DNA of 63,969 nt from NCBI RefSeq assembly GCF_019599465.1, contig NZ_RKLR01000017.1, forward strand, positions 1 through 63,969, written 5' to 3'. The translations under genes and the position numbers were made by a program. The number at the start of each line of letters is the position of its first letter. The stretch's first letter is position 1. The notes beneath the pieces were generated by a model. The model was not told where the DNA came from. It worked only from the letters and a program-made list of their open reading frames with translations, and ran no database searches. Below, piece after piece: positions 34,322 through 44,614 of this stretch. The DNA comes from Haloarcula rubra. GTDB taxonomy: Archaea > Halobacteriota > Halobacteria > Halobacteriales > Haloarculaceae.

Positions 34322-35590
34322 TCAGAGTAACTGGACGCTGAGCGCGTCACCGAGTACGCCGATCAACGACAGATACGCCGACTTCCGAACGACTGGTGAG
34401 AGTAGCGAGCGGTTGATGCTGGCTGCGAGGCCGATTTTGACGAGGATGCTCGAGAGCATCCCGAGGAGGATACCCCGTGTCGCCGTGACATTCGAGATCA
34501 GACCGGTCGTGGCGAGTGTCTCCGCTGTGGTCGTTGTCGTGCCACTCGAGACGAGACCCGACAGGAAACTACTCAACAGGAACCCGGACTTTCCGAAGAA
34601 GTCCTGTGCCCCTGCCGTGAGGACCAACACGAGCAAGAAGAGCGTGCCGAACTTCAGCGCGTTCCGGCTACTGAACGGCGAGTCGAACTCGAGGTCGATC
34701 TTCCCCTCCCAGTCCGTGTCGTACAGTGCAAGCGCGATCCCTTCGAGCGTGATGAACCCGAGTGGGAGACCGACACCGAGGGCCGACGCTGGCAGGAAGA
34801 CGACGAGGATAGCGAGGTTACGCACCGCCATCGCGGCGTCGGCCATCAGTATCGTCCCGACGGCGACCTGCAGTATCCCGGCGTTCTCTCGTGCTTGACC
34901 CCCGATCTCGCCGATGACCGCCGTCGAGTTGACCAGCCCCCCGAAGAAGCCAGTGATAGCGATACCGTGGCTCCCGTAGCGCTGGATGACGGCGTAGTTG
35001 ACGAAGCCGATGGCGCTGACGGCGATGACGAGTAATCACACGAGTTTCGGTTCGATCGCGTTCCACGGGCCGTACGTGCCACTGGGGAGGATCGGATAGA
35101 CGACCAACGCGATGATAGCGAACTCGGCGGCGCTCCGCACTTCTTCGCGAGAGAGCGTGTTCGCGAAGCCGTGCAGTTCCCGACGGAGGACGAGGAGGAA
35201 CGACGAGGATATCCCAATGACGACTCCGGAGAGTCCTTCCCCGCTACCGACGAGGATCCCGACGACGTACGCGACGAGTAACGACGTTGACGTCGTCAGC
35301 GAGAGTCCTCGCACACCGTCGGTGTCAGCTCCGACCACCTCGGAGATGAGTCCCTGGACCCCGAGGAGGCCCCCCTGGAGGAGCACGAGGATACCACCGA
35401 GCGCGACGAGAATCGGCTCTTCGGCCATCACCGAGGCCGCGCCGATGATGCTCGTCAGCGTGAACGTCGGAATGCCCGCAGACTTGTTCGACAACTCTCG
35501 TTCGAGGCCGAGAAGCATCCCAAGCGCCGCTGCGACGAACAACTGGACCACTGCGGGGTCGACGTCGAGGCCGTTCATAGTGGATATCAT
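34322..35590 (-). pseudogene. MgtC/SapB-DUF4010 membrane protein, one in-frame stop
   Basis: Same 422-codon length and architecture as 25949-27217. A single TGA (plus-strand TCA at 35036-35038) replaces the Trp of AIDPKLVW-MLVIAVSGIGF; after it the frame continues LLVIAVSAIGFVNYAVIQRYGSHGI through to IGVLGDALSVQLL without other lesions. The N-terminal MgtC half (184 residues) could still be made, and an internal start at 34846 could make the C-terminal part. Convergent with ugpQ. Either a very recent mutation or a base-call error. Confidence 0.85.
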
Positions 35591-35869
35591 CAGTCCTTCT
35601 CCGAACGGGTCACGCGTGGCAACTGCGTGCAGTGACTCGACTCCGGTCCGTTCCGGAGTCGCAGCCGCGTGGGATCTATATTCTATACAGTCCTATGTAC
35701 CACGCTATGGGTGGCGTGACGACGGATATAATTCTTCGGGAGGACTCCCGGCCTCCGAGTTGGGTCCACTGAACGGAAACAGGAACCGTGGGCGGTTCGA
35801 CGGGGTGAGACGTCGGGCGATCAGAAGAAATTCGTACTAGGGAGGCGTCTCCCCAACTGGACCTAGGCA

Positions 35870-37024
35870 ATGGAGAAATCACGGCGGTATCAGGCGATCT
35901 ACTTCGTTTACTTCGCGGCCTTTAGCGGGTTCGTCGCCTACCGAAACGTGTTCTATCAGGAACTGGGCATGGACGGGGTCCAGATGGGCATACTCGGTTC
36001 CATGCTCGTGGCGAGTGGGGTGCTCGCGCAACCGGTCTGGGGAGTCGTCGCGGACTACACGCGCTCACCGAGTCGGGTGATCATGCTGGCGGCAGCGCTC
36101 TCAGGGGTCGCAATCTTGACGTACCCGTTAGCGATGGGGCTCCCGGGGAGTCCGTTTCTGCTCGTTGCCGTCGGGACCGTTGCCTACGCGGCGACACGCG
36201 CACCCATCGTCCCGATCTCGAACGCATTGGTCGTCTCACGAGGGTACAACTACGCGCTGACACGGAGCTTTGGGTCGCTGGCGTTCGGCGCGACCGTCCT
36301 GACGCTCAGTACAGTACTGGTTTGGACCGGCGTGAGTGTCATCGTCTACGTGTACGTCGCCGGAATGGTCGTCCTCGTGGCGTTACTCCGTGGCGTGCCG
36401 GAAGTCGAGGAGACGGTGTTCGAAGGGTCGATCGGCGTGCAAGCGATCGGACTCGTTCGACAGCCACGGTACCTGCTCGTGTTGCTGGCGGCGTTCGCGA
36501 TGGGGTTTATCTCGTTCACTGGGAGCGCCTTCTTTTCAGTGTACATGCGGGCGGTCGACCTGGGAGACGGACTGACAGGCATCGCATGGGCGACGAAGAC
36601 CGTCGCCGAAGTGGTGGTGTTCTTGCTGCTGTCGCGACTCGACAGGTGGCACGGGCTAGCCGTCGCCACTGCCGGTCTAACCTATGCGGGGGGATTCGCG
36701 ACGCTGTCGACGTTCTCGTCGCTCGGCCCGGTCCTCGTCGCCAACGTCGGAATGGGACTGGGTGTGGCGTTCGTCTACTTCGCACTCGTCAACCTCGCTC
36801 ACGACTGTGCGCCAGATGGACTCGATTCGACGGCCCAGACGCTCGTCACCAGTGTGGGGATCGGCGCTGGCGGATCGATCGGTGAAGTCGTCATCGGGTG
36901 GACGGTCGACGCTGTCGGCGTCCAGGCCATGTATGCGTATCTCGCCCTCGCGTCGCTCTCGCTTACCCTCTGTGGTGTCTTTCTCGTCGCCCTCAACCGG
37001 CGGCGTCGGTCCGGCGGAGGTTGA
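35870..37024 (+). CDS. MFS transporter (MFS_1-like)
   Basis: 384 residues, 12 predicted membrane segments. The N-terminal YFVYFAAFSGFVAYRNVFYQELGMDGVQMGIL and VWGVVADYTRSPSRVIM (the loop 2-3 motif) match the MFS_1-like/HcaT-LacY-related group. Substrate not predictable; position beside the ugp locus suggests a small organic solute. A TATA-like TCTATATTC lies at 35676-35684 but far from the start (about 190 bp), so the real promoter is unclear. Confidence 0.8.
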   Translation: MEKSRRYQAIYFVYFAAFSGFVAYRNVFYQELGMDGVQMGILGSMLVASGVLAQPVWGVVADYTRSPSRVIMLAAALSGVAILTYPLAMGLPGSPFLLVAVGTVAYAATRAPIVPISNALVVSRGYNYALTRSFGSLAFGATVLTLSTVLVWTGVSVIVYVYVAGMVVLVALLRGVPEVEETVFEGSIGVQAIGLVRQPRYLLVLLAAFAMGFISFTGSAFFSVYMRAVDLGDGLTGIAWATKTVAEVVVFLLLSRLDRWHGLAVATAGLTYAGGFATLSTFSSLGPVLVANVGMGLGVAFVYFALVNLAHDCAPDGLDSTAQTLVTSVGIGAGGSIGEVVIGWTVDAVGVQAMYAYLALASLSLTLCGVFLVALNRRRRSGGG

Positions 37025-37097
37025 GTAGTGGTTGGACGAGATAGTGGCAATCAGGGTTCAAGAGAGCCAATGTCGACTTCGACGATTAAATGAGATT

Positions 37098-37437
37098 GGC
37101 TCTGGTGAGTCGCTGGACTGCGTCGGTTTCGACCGTCAGAACTAGGGAGAAGAAGTGGGAAACCGTCGATGATTCATGTTTAAAATCTCCCGCTTCACGA
37201 GCAATGTCGTTCAGTTAACTAAAAATGCTGTTGGTGAGCGAGGCGAAGTCGCCGCCCCCGAAGGGGTGGCAGCTTCGCCGAGAATGCGGTGGTGTCGCTG
37301 CACTGTCTGCGGGTTTACTAGAAAAATCCTACCGAGAAGTACTCGATTTGCTGAGCGAGATGCCACAAATACTTGGGAAGATCGGCCGGCTCAAGGCTGA
37401 TCTTCCCGATCACTCGACGCTAGTCAAGTGGTTTGAT
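37098..37437 (+). mobile_element. truncated, frameshifted copy of the IS5 element at 56456-57395
   Basis: The left end GGCTCTGGTGAGTCGCTGG matches the complete copy. The transposase begins MFKISRFTSNVVQLTKNAVGERGEVAAPEG (37176), shifts frame around 37265 and continues AGLLEKSYREVLDLLSEMPQILGKIG to HSTLVKWFD, where it stops abruptly at about 37437. The catalytic domain is gone. The break lies 9 bp before the TATA box of the IclR gene. Confidence 0.85.
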
Positions 37438-37478
37438 TCTGCCGAACTAATAAATACTTGCGACTGCATCGTATTATT

Positions 37479-38294
37479 ATGATTACCAACGATACTGACT
37501 ACGAGGTCGAAACAACGCAGCTATCACTGGATGTCCTTGATATCGTTTCTGAGTGTGATGGTGCGAGACTGCGCGATGTGGTCGAGCGACTTGGCATTGC
37601 GAAAAGTACTGCTCATAAACATTTGACGACGCTTCGGAAGAATGGCCTTCTGACGAAGCGTGGTGATAGGTACTATGTTGGCCTGAAATTCCTGAACTTC
37701 GGCGAACAGGCTCGTAGTCAGTGGACAGAGTATCAATATATCGAGGAGACAATTGGAGACTTGACTGCGCGGACCGAGGAAGAGTGCGATTTCGTTGCCC
37801 CAGATCGGGGCCGCATAATTACAATCGCGGAGTCATATCACAAGTGGGTAAAACACAGCGACGGGTCAGGGGCTGACGTCTCAGAAAAATACAGAGCGCG
37901 TATTGGGTCGTATTATTGTATGCATGCGACAGCATCTGGGCTCGCGATATTGGCAACGTATTCCCCATCACGAATAGAAGAGATTATCGACCAATGGGGA
38001 CTCCCTGCACGTACCGAGCATACGATTACGACTCGGGAGAAACTATACGCCGAGCTTGAACAGATCCGAGAACAAGGGTATGCAGTCGACAACCAAGGAT
38101 ACACTGAGGGTATGCGGAGTATCGGTAGAGCAGTTCATGGGCCGGATGGAAAGGTACTTGGTGCACTGAGCGTTTCAGGACCAGTCTACCGAGTTGACGG
38201 CTCCGTACTCCAACGAGAGATTCCGAATGCACTTATTGAGGTAACTGAAAAGCTCGAAGAACAACTCCGTTCGAAACAGACTGATGCAGTCTGA
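37479..38294 (+). CDS. IclR-family transcription regulator
   Basis: 271 residues from the ATG at 37479; the box TAATAAATAC at 37446-37455 lies 27 bp upstream, favouring this leaderless start. wHTH (about 10-70; LDVLDIVSECDGARLRDVVERLGIAKSTAHKHLTTLRKNGLL), then the GAF-like effector domain (about 85-260; YCMHATASGLAILATYSP, GALSVSGPVYRV). Effectors are small organic acids or aldehydes in known members. The Fe-ADH and ALDH genes 1-2.5 kb downstream are the obvious candidate targets. Confidence 0.88.
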   Translation: MITNDTDYEVETTQLSLDVLDIVSECDGARLRDVVERLGIAKSTAHKHLTTLRKNGLLTKRGDRYYVGLKFLNFGEQARSQWTEYQYIEETIGDLTARTEEECDFVAPDRGRIITIAESYHKWVKHSDGSGADVSEKYRARIGSYYCMHATASGLAILATYSPSRIEEIIDQWGLPARTEHTITTREKLYAELEQIREQGYAVDNQGYTEGMRSIGRAVHGPDGKVLGALSVSGPVYRVDGSVLQREIPNALIEVTEKLEEQLRSKQTDAV

Positions 38295-38522
38295 TAGGGA
38301 TTTCTGTCACTGTGTCTCGGCCCGGGTCGGATATATACCAACATGACTGGCGATGATAATTTTGAACGGAGATATAGCATTCTATTTTCAACAGTCTGGA
38401 GTCAATAGCTGAATCATCAGAACTGCTCCTGTTAACTACCAGTTATTGGTGAACGCGTAGTATCCGATCTGGAAGCCGTCACACTCGGCAATACAATTAT
38501 ACCTTGGAATGCTGTTGTGAGG
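38295..38522. other. intergenic region
   Basis: AT-rich spacer between the IclR gene and the IS1595 relic; nothing recognised. Confidence 0.4.
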
Positions 38523-39086
38523 TTATGTAACCGACTCCGGTACTGTTTGCACTGGTAGCAACGATTTCGCGGATTTCGCTGTCACGGCGTACCGCTCATC
38601 CGCACCGCGATCGACCAGCGTGAAAACCGGCGGTTTGTCGCCGTCGTACGATTCTCAACCGCGCGTGGACAGGCCACGCGAGCGCACTCTTGGTCGCGCT
38701 CCCGGCCTTTGAGGCCGGCAGAGACGTATACTTCGTCGATTTAGATCGGATCGGACAGCGTGACCGAAGGCGCGTCGAGCATGCTGACGAAGCGCTCGAC
38801 GCGCCGTCTCACCGTCCCTGTAGGAGAGATCGAGTTCCGCCTCGATCTGACGAATGCTCGTGTTGATCCGTAAGAATACGTAGATCGTGAAATACCACTC
38901 TTTCAGAGTGAGCTTCGGGTGGGCAAAGATTGTCCCGGTCTTGTCGTTGAACGTTCGACCGCAATTCTTACACAAATACCGCTGATACACCCGGCAGCGG
39001 GGGCACTCGACACCATCACGCCAACGAACCTGTTGCAGCAGGTCCGCTGCAGCCGATTCCGACACGAACCGGCTTATTGGGAACAT
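38523..39086 (-). pseudogene. IS1595-family (ISH4-like) transposase relic
   Basis: From MFPISRFVSESAAADLLQQV (39086) through WRDGVECPRC, where a block is deleted from the zinc-binding region, to YLCKNCGRTFNDKTGTIFAHPKLTLKEWYF and TSIRQIEAELDLSYR. A frameshift follows; the correct frame then reads VERFVSMLDAP and DPI-stop-IDEVYVSAGLKGRERDQ (Glu to TAA), and another frame gives SYDGDKPPVFTLVDRGADERYAV before a stop at 38523. The C-terminal half is missing. At least three inactivating lesions. Confidence 0.85.
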
Positions 39087-39366
39087 GTCGGGCACCGCTG
39101 GCGCGGTGCCCTTGCCCTCTTCGACTTTCAGCCGCAACTCTCCCCGTCAACAGTCTCCTTCCCAAGAGCGTTCTTTTATTTAGTTGAGCAGTTCCAGTTA
39201 CAGTCGAAGGCACGGTAGTCACTTACGAGTGCGAACAGTCCCGTTTCAACCACTGCGTATCGCTGAGAGAAATAACATACAGGGAATCCTGACAGGAGTG
39301 TACAATGTACAGAACGACATTTAGTCACAAAAAACGGCCGTGTCGGCAGCCCCACCCAAACCGTGA

Positions 39367-40566
39367 TCAGTACGCGTCGCGGGCGACTTCGAGGAGATCC
39401 GATGCGTCGGCGCCACGTGGATTATCATGGATTTCGATTGTATCGAGTGATTTCTCGGCGATTTCAGAGAGATCATCCTCGTCGACACCGAGTTCACTGA
39501 GGCTCGATGGGAGATCTACTTCGTCTATCAGTTCTTCGACGGCCTCGACACCTGCTCGAGCGGCTTCGACATCCGAGAGCCCAGAAATATCGAGCCCCAT
39601 CGCGTCAGCAACATTGGCGTACCTAGCAGGATGCTTCTCTAGGTTGTATCGCATCACTGGCGGCGTGAAGACGGCAATGGCTTCGCCGTGTGGAATTTCC
39701 GGATACATTCCGCCTGTAACCTCGGCAAGGGAGTGGATCGCACCGAACCCTGCGAAGTTTTCGCAGAAGCCCGCCATGTGAGAACCGAACAGTAATTGCT
39801 CGCGCGCTTCCATATCACCCGTCTCGTAGGCATCAGGGAGATACTCTGGGACGAGTTCCATAACGTGGCGCGTGTAGGGCTTGACCAGTTCGGGCGCGCC
39901 CGCAGCAACGTGGTTCTCCAGCGCATGGGAGAACGCGTCGAAGCCGGTCGCAGCAGTCTGCCGTGGCGGAAGTGACGCAGTCAGTTCGGGATCGACAAGT
40001 GATATCTCGGCTCCGAGGTACGGTCCATCAGGGTACAATGGTGGTTGGCCGATTGCCATCTTGAATTGGCGCTCCTCAGAGGTAATGACTGCCCAGTAGT
40101 CGACTTCGCTTCCCGTACCAGCGGTCGTGGGGACCGTGATGAGCGGATGGGTGTGGTTTTCGATGTTACCGGCGGTGACGTCGTCGGGCGTATTGACTTC
40201 GTAATCAGAGAGCTCACCCGAATTTGTAGTCATTAGTGTCGCGCACTTCGCAGTGTCGATGACGCTTCCACCACCGACAGCGACGACCACGTCGTGCCCG
40301 CCCGCGTTCAATACATCCACTGCGTCGGACACCATCGAAACCGTCGGGTTCGGTTCCACGTCATCATACACATCGTATTCGACGCCTTCGGCTTCAAGCG
40401 ATGCCTCGATTCCGTCGAGGATACCGGCCTCACGGATTCCCTGATCGGTCACGATGAGAGCGCTCTCCCATCCCTTGGCATCGATGATTTCACCAGCTCT
40501 GTCGCTCTTGCCGTTCCCGAACTCAACCCAGATGGGGAACGAGAGTGTATATCCGCCGAGGCTCAT
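39367..40566 (-). CDS. iron-containing alcohol dehydrogenase
   Basis: 399 residues, full length for the Fe-ADH family. N-terminal dinucleotide domain with VAVGGGSVIDTAK (about 94-106) and PTTAGTGSEV (about 144-153). Metal ligands lie in the C-terminal domain: D in TAATGFDAFSHALE, H in FSHALE, H in GAIHSLAEVTGGMY and H in IPHGEAIAVF. It oxidises an alcohol or reduces an aldehyde with NAD(P). Divergent from the ALDH gene (206 bp between starts), suggesting an alcohol-to-acid pathway under IclR control. Substrate unknown; hydroxyacid-oxoacid or propanediol-type activities are possible. Confidence 0.88.
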   Translation of the reverse strand: MSLGGYTLSFPIWVEFGNGKSDRAGEIIDAKGWESALIVTDQGIREAGILDGIEASLEAEGVEYDVYDDVEPNPTVSMVSDAVDVLNAGGHDVVVAVGGGSVIDTAKCATLMTTNSGELSDYEVNTPDDVTAGNIENHTHPLITVPTTAGTGSEVDYWAVITSEERQFKMAIGQPPLYPDGPYLGAEISLVDPELTASLPPRQTAATGFDAFSHALENHVAAGAPELVKPYTRHVMELVPEYLPDAYETGDMEAREQLLFGSHMAGFCENFAGFGAIHSLAEVTGGMYPEIPHGEAIAVFTPPVMRYNLEKHPARYANVADAMGLDISGLSDVEAARAGVEAVEELIDEVDLPSSLSELGVDEDDLSEIAEKSLDTIEIHDNPRGADASDLLEVARDAY

Positions 40567-40739
40567 TGGAACATCCCCCGGGTCGGCATCTGATTCCCAT
40601 ACGCCTCAGTACTTGAATGGCAAATGCTATTCTGTCGCATCCATGCTAGTGACCGACAGGCGCATTATAAAGACTGTTGGATTCGGCAAAATGAGTGTCA
40701 TTTTTAACAGACAGACGATATCCTGGCAGAAAAAACGGG

Positions 40740-40748
40740 AATTTTATT
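40740..40748 (+). promoter_or_regulatory. TATA box of the aldehyde dehydrogenase gene
   Basis: AATTTTATTG about 28 bp upstream of the ATG at 40773; supports that start over the upstream in-frame ATG at 40695. Confidence 0.45.
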
Positions 40749-40772
40749 GACTCCCGGGTTGATCATTTTGCT

Positions 40773-42287
40773 ATGGGTGAACAACCACCAAACAAGAGTA
40801 GTATTTTCGATAGCCACATCAGTAAACACGAAGATGCGACGGCCGATCGCAAGTTTGCGGCATGGATCGACGGTGCGGAATACGCAGGAGAGAATCTAAT
40901 AAGCGTTCTCGATCCAGTAATCGATGAGCCGATTGTCGATGTCCCACAGTGTGACGCCGAGGATGTCGACACAGCCGTTGACGCAGCCTGGGACGCGTTT
41001 GATCAAGAGTGGGAGGAGACAACTCCACGTGACCGATCTGCACTCATGTTCGAGTGGATCGACAGACTAGAAGACCATGTTGACGAACTCGCGCTATTGG
41101 AATGTCTGGACTGTGGCAAGCCGATGTCGCAGGCCCGTGGTGAGGTTGAGGGCGCTATCGACACACTGGAATTCTACGCGTCTGTCTGTCGAGCGCAACG
41201 GGGCAGTGAAGTGCCGGCCGCGAACGATTTACACCTGTATACAAAACACGAGCCGTTCGGCGTCGTGGGTCAGGTTGTCCCCTGGAACTATCCCCTGTGG
41301 GCGGCCGCATGGAAACTCGGACCGGCACTCGCAGCTGGCAACGCCTGTGTACTGAAGCCGGCCAGCGACACGCCACTGACGACAATCCGTGCTGCACAGC
41401 TATCAAAAGATGTCTTCCCCGACGGTGTCTTGAACGTCGTCACTGGACGGGGAAGTGAGGCTGGCCAAGCACTGGTAGAGCATGAAGACGTTCAAAAAAT
41501 CTCCTTCACGGGAAGTACCACGGTCGGGAGTGGAGTCATGCGGGCGGCAGCCGACCGTGTCGCTCCGGTGACGCTGGAACTCGGCGGGAAGTCTCCGTTT
41601 ATCGTCTTCCCCGATGCGGATCTCGACAAGGTTGTCGACGCGGTTGCCAATGGCATTTTTTACAGCACCGGCGAAATCTGTGACGCTTTCTCCCGCGCGC
41701 TCGTCCACGAATCGATCGCCGAGGAGTTCACCGAGCGATTCGTTCAAAAAGCGGAATCGTACGTTCTCGGGGATCCGCTATCCGAAGAGACGACAATGGG
41801 GCCGCTGACATCCGAAAGCCAGTTCGAAGCAGTCACTGATTACATTGAAACCGGAAAGAAAGAGGCAGAGCTGCTCTGTGGCGGCGGCCGTCCCGATGAT
41901 CCCGAACTATCTGATGGCTGGTACATCGAACCGACCGTTTTCGGGAACGTAACAAACGATATGGAAATCGCACAAGAAGAGATATTCGGACCGGTTCAGA
42001 CCATCATCACCTTCGAGGACTACGACGAAGCGATTGAGATCGCAAACGACACGCAGTACGGGCTGGCTTCAGGGATCGGCACAGAAAGTACCTCCCTTGT
42101 CCACCAGGCTGCAGACGATCTGGAGGCTGGATTGGTGTATGTTAATGAGTACGGCCCGATCCTACCTGAAGCGCCGTACGGAGGGTTCAAGCAATCCGGC
42201 TTCGGGAAGGACCTCGGTCTCGAAGCGATTGACCACTACCAGCAGACCAAAAGCGTCTACGTTAATCTCGACGAACCCTCGTTGTAA
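40773..42287 (+). CDS. NAD(P)-dependent aldehyde dehydrogenase
   Basis: 504 residues from the ATG at 40773. VVPWNYPLWAAAWKLGPALAAGNACVLKPA (Asn and Lys of the active site and cofactor pocket), FTGSTTVGSGVM, catalytic base E in LELGGKSPF, catalytic Cys in STGEICDAFSR, and EEIFGPVQTI. It resembles betaine-aldehyde and related dehydrogenases; the residue after the catalytic Cys is Asp with Phe next, which differs from the common C-x-A-G. Converts an aldehyde to its acid in the cytosol, probably the product of the divergently encoded Fe-ADH. Confidence 0.9.
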   Translation: MGEQPPNKSSIFDSHISKHEDATADRKFAAWIDGAEYAGENLISVLDPVIDEPIVDVPQCDAEDVDTAVDAAWDAFDQEWEETTPRDRSALMFEWIDRLEDHVDELALLECLDCGKPMSQARGEVEGAIDTLEFYASVCRAQRGSEVPAANDLHLYTKHEPFGVVGQVVPWNYPLWAAAWKLGPALAAGNACVLKPASDTPLTTIRAAQLSKDVFPDGVLNVVTGRGSEAGQALVEHEDVQKISFTGSTTVGSGVMRAAADRVAPVTLELGGKSPFIVFPDADLDKVVDAVANGIFYSTGEICDAFSRALVHESIAEEFTERFVQKAESYVLGDPLSEETTMGPLTSESQFEAVTDYIETGKKEAELLCGGGRPDDPELSDGWYIEPTVFGNVTNDMEIAQEEIFGPVQTIITFEDYDEAIEIANDTQYGLASGIGTESTSLVHQAADDLEAGLVYVNEYGPILPEAPYGGFKQSGFGKDLGLEAIDHYQQTKSVYVNLDEPSL

Positions 42288-43960
42288 CCAGTCTATCGTA
42301 AAAAACAGGAAGATGATCTGTGGCGCTCTCATTTTTTCTTTCGATGCCTTCTCTCAGCAGTGTCCGCCGTCGGTCAGAGTACCGGGGTAGTCTTTTTCAA
42401 TTATTGGGCTCTCGTTGGTCGATTACGACACTTCTGAAGTTTCAAATATTACCACGCCAGTAGAGATGGAAGAATGATGACTCGCTTTTCTCCCATTCTT
42501 TTTGTCGAGGGTTATTACTATTACCTGCAGGGACTGTATCACCTCGAATTGCAAATATCCTCGTGAAATACTAGCTATACTGTGATGGTGGTCACAGTGT
42601 TAGCAGGCATTTATGTGTACCAGTTCTTAATCAATGTTTATATGAAAGTTCGATTCTACCGAACCGATATTTGAGCCTGCATGCCCCCGGACAGCGTTTT
42701 GAATCCACCCGGATCATCGCATGTAATCGACTTCCATCGGGTTATACTGGTTCTCCAGCGTTTTACAAGAATGGGGTTGGAACTACTCCAAACTAAGTGG
42801 CAGTCCTGATGTCGCCACAATAATTCTCTTGAGTTCGGATTATCGAAACTCTGTTGATCGAGTAGAAGTCTTGGATAACATGAGTACTCGCATTATCTTT
42901 TGGAGTGGTCTCACATACTACTACACGAGCTTAGCTTATCCGCTTGTCTTGGTACACTTGCGAACAAACATTTCACTTCTACCCTCAGTTTATGACTATC
43001 TCCTTAGTTCGACTCAGCCGAACTCTCTCGAGATGGTTCATAGACATTGAGGTACAGGATGCTGTTACAAATCTATACGTCGCATATATCTAACTATATA
43101 ATAGACGTAGATATATTACAGATACCTATAGACATATTGTGCCATTTTGAGCCTATATGTTGGAAAACCATCCTCGAAATCTCATATTGACCTCCCAAAT
43201 ATATAGATATGGAATATTCGAACTCGTAATGTGGAGATATTAAACGTAAATCCAAGATCTGGAGCATACAGATGCACTATCGGTCCGGTGCGTCCGAAGC
43301 CTCCTCAAAGAATACGCATTCCTCAACGTCAGCAAAAAGAGCCTCGACACTGTCGAAGCGCTGAAGAAAGCGATACAGAACATGAAATGCTGGCTCTGTT
43401 GACTCGATGGAAACGCTGCTACTCCATGAGAGCGTGAATTAAGATATGGGGCGCAAGAGACCGAGAGGATTTCTGTGCCACAGAGCACGTTCTTGTGACT
43501 GGTCCGTGTGCGAAAGAAGCCGAGTCATGGGCGTGACAGCCCGGATGCCGCGCGGAGTGGTCAGCGCTATGTTTGTGCTTTCAGAGCGCGTAAGGGATCG
43601 TAATGACAACAGGTCGTCGGATCGAAGTGGTGAGGCAACTGTCGGGAGAGCAACTCGGAATCGGTCCACCCTAAGCGTGATTGTCGAGGTGTCTGCGGAC
43701 TGTTGTCGACCAATTCTTGAGTCGCTATGGTAGGCGACAGTCACTCGACCAAATAGTCCGCATTCATCCTCAGTGCACACCGATTACAATAATAATCGTA
43801 TCTATCCTCTCCGTCCAGAATCGATTTTGGTGGTGAGGTGTGCCCGACCCTTGATTCGGCCGCTACTGTTCGCCGACTGGTCGACGTTCCAGGTCATGAG
43901 TCGAATTGTTATATATGTTGATATTCTGCGGCCGCCGTTACAACGTTTGGGGGCGGGAGC
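42288..43960. other. 1.7-kb AT-rich spacer without supported genes
   Basis: Low-GC sequence with scattered short frames. One plus-strand stretch (about 43258-43404) reads LEHTDALSVRCVRSLLKEYA then FLNVSKKSLDTVEALKKAI, clearly protein-like and perhaps a gene end, but I cannot name it. Overlapping frames at 43439-43780 lack any motif. No RNA genes or tandem repeats seen. Confidence 0.45.
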
Positions 43961-44437
43961 CTATTCGGCGATGTCCAGGACCGTCGCCGCCGACAACTCC
44001 CGAACCCGGGACGGTGCAATCGGGAAGACCGCTTCAGGCGTGCCGGCCGCTGCCCAGATGGTGCCGAACTCTGTCAGAGTCTCGTCGAACAGGACTGGAA
44101 CCTGCGTGTCGTGGCAGAACGGCGGGACGCCGCCGATCGACCAGCCAATCTGGTCTTTGACCCGGCCGGCGTCGGCCATCGACACCGCATCCTCCGGGAC
44201 ACCGAAGTGGGCGGCGAGTTTCGCCTCGCTCACGCGGTTGGCACCGCTGGTCACGACCACCACTACGTCACCGTCAACGGTCATGACGATGCTGCTGGCA
44301 ATCTGGGCCTGTTCGCAACCGACCGCAGCAGCAGCGTCGGCGGCTGTCTTCGTTCCTTCAGGAAACTCGTGGACGTCTATCTCGACGCCGTACTGCTCGC
44401 GCGCTCGCTCGGCCAATGTCTCGGCACTCGGGTGCAT
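43961..44437 (-). CDS. ybaK: YbaK/EbsC-family aminoacyl-tRNA deacylase
   Basis: 158 residues from the ATG at 44437 (MHPSAETLAERAREQYGV), the usual family start. KTAADAAAAVGCEQAQIASSIVM contains the catalytic-pocket Lys; DVVVVVTSGANRVSEAKLA, IGWSIGGVPPFCHDTQVPVLFDETL and the Gly-Gly-Val-Pro-Pro motif follow. These proteins hydrolyse mischarged tRNA (for example Cys-tRNAPro) or free aminoacyl analogues. Monocistronic. Confidence 0.88.
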   Translation of the reverse strand: MHPSAETLAERAREQYGVEIDVHEFPEGTKTAADAAAAVGCEQAQIASSIVMTVDGDVVVVVTSGANRVSEAKLAAHFGVPEDAVSMADAGRVKDQIGWSIGGVPPFCHDTQVPVLFDETLTEFGTIWAAAGTPEAVFPIAPSRVRELSAATVLDIAE

Positions 44438-44614
44438 GGCGAGTCTGTTGTCCCCCCGGGTGAAAACCACTCCGGGGCCGTCGTGCATCTGCGTGTCGAA
44501 CTGCGTCTCTTCGTCTGAGGCCCACTTAATGATTAGCTTGCCTACAGTTATTTATGCCCCAGTCGTGACACCGATATGTACGGTCCGCCCGAGCACGGGC
44601 GGTCTCAACCACCT

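Noticed and set aside
35036-35038. In-frame TGA as selenocysteine or pyrrolysine recoding
   Set aside because: The paralogue has Trp here, pyrrolysine uses TAG, haloarchaea are not known to make selenoproteins, and no SECIS-like structure was seen.
43446-43780. Open frames on both strands near 43.5 kb
   Set aside because: Basic, low-complexity peptides without family features in an AT-rich decayed zone.
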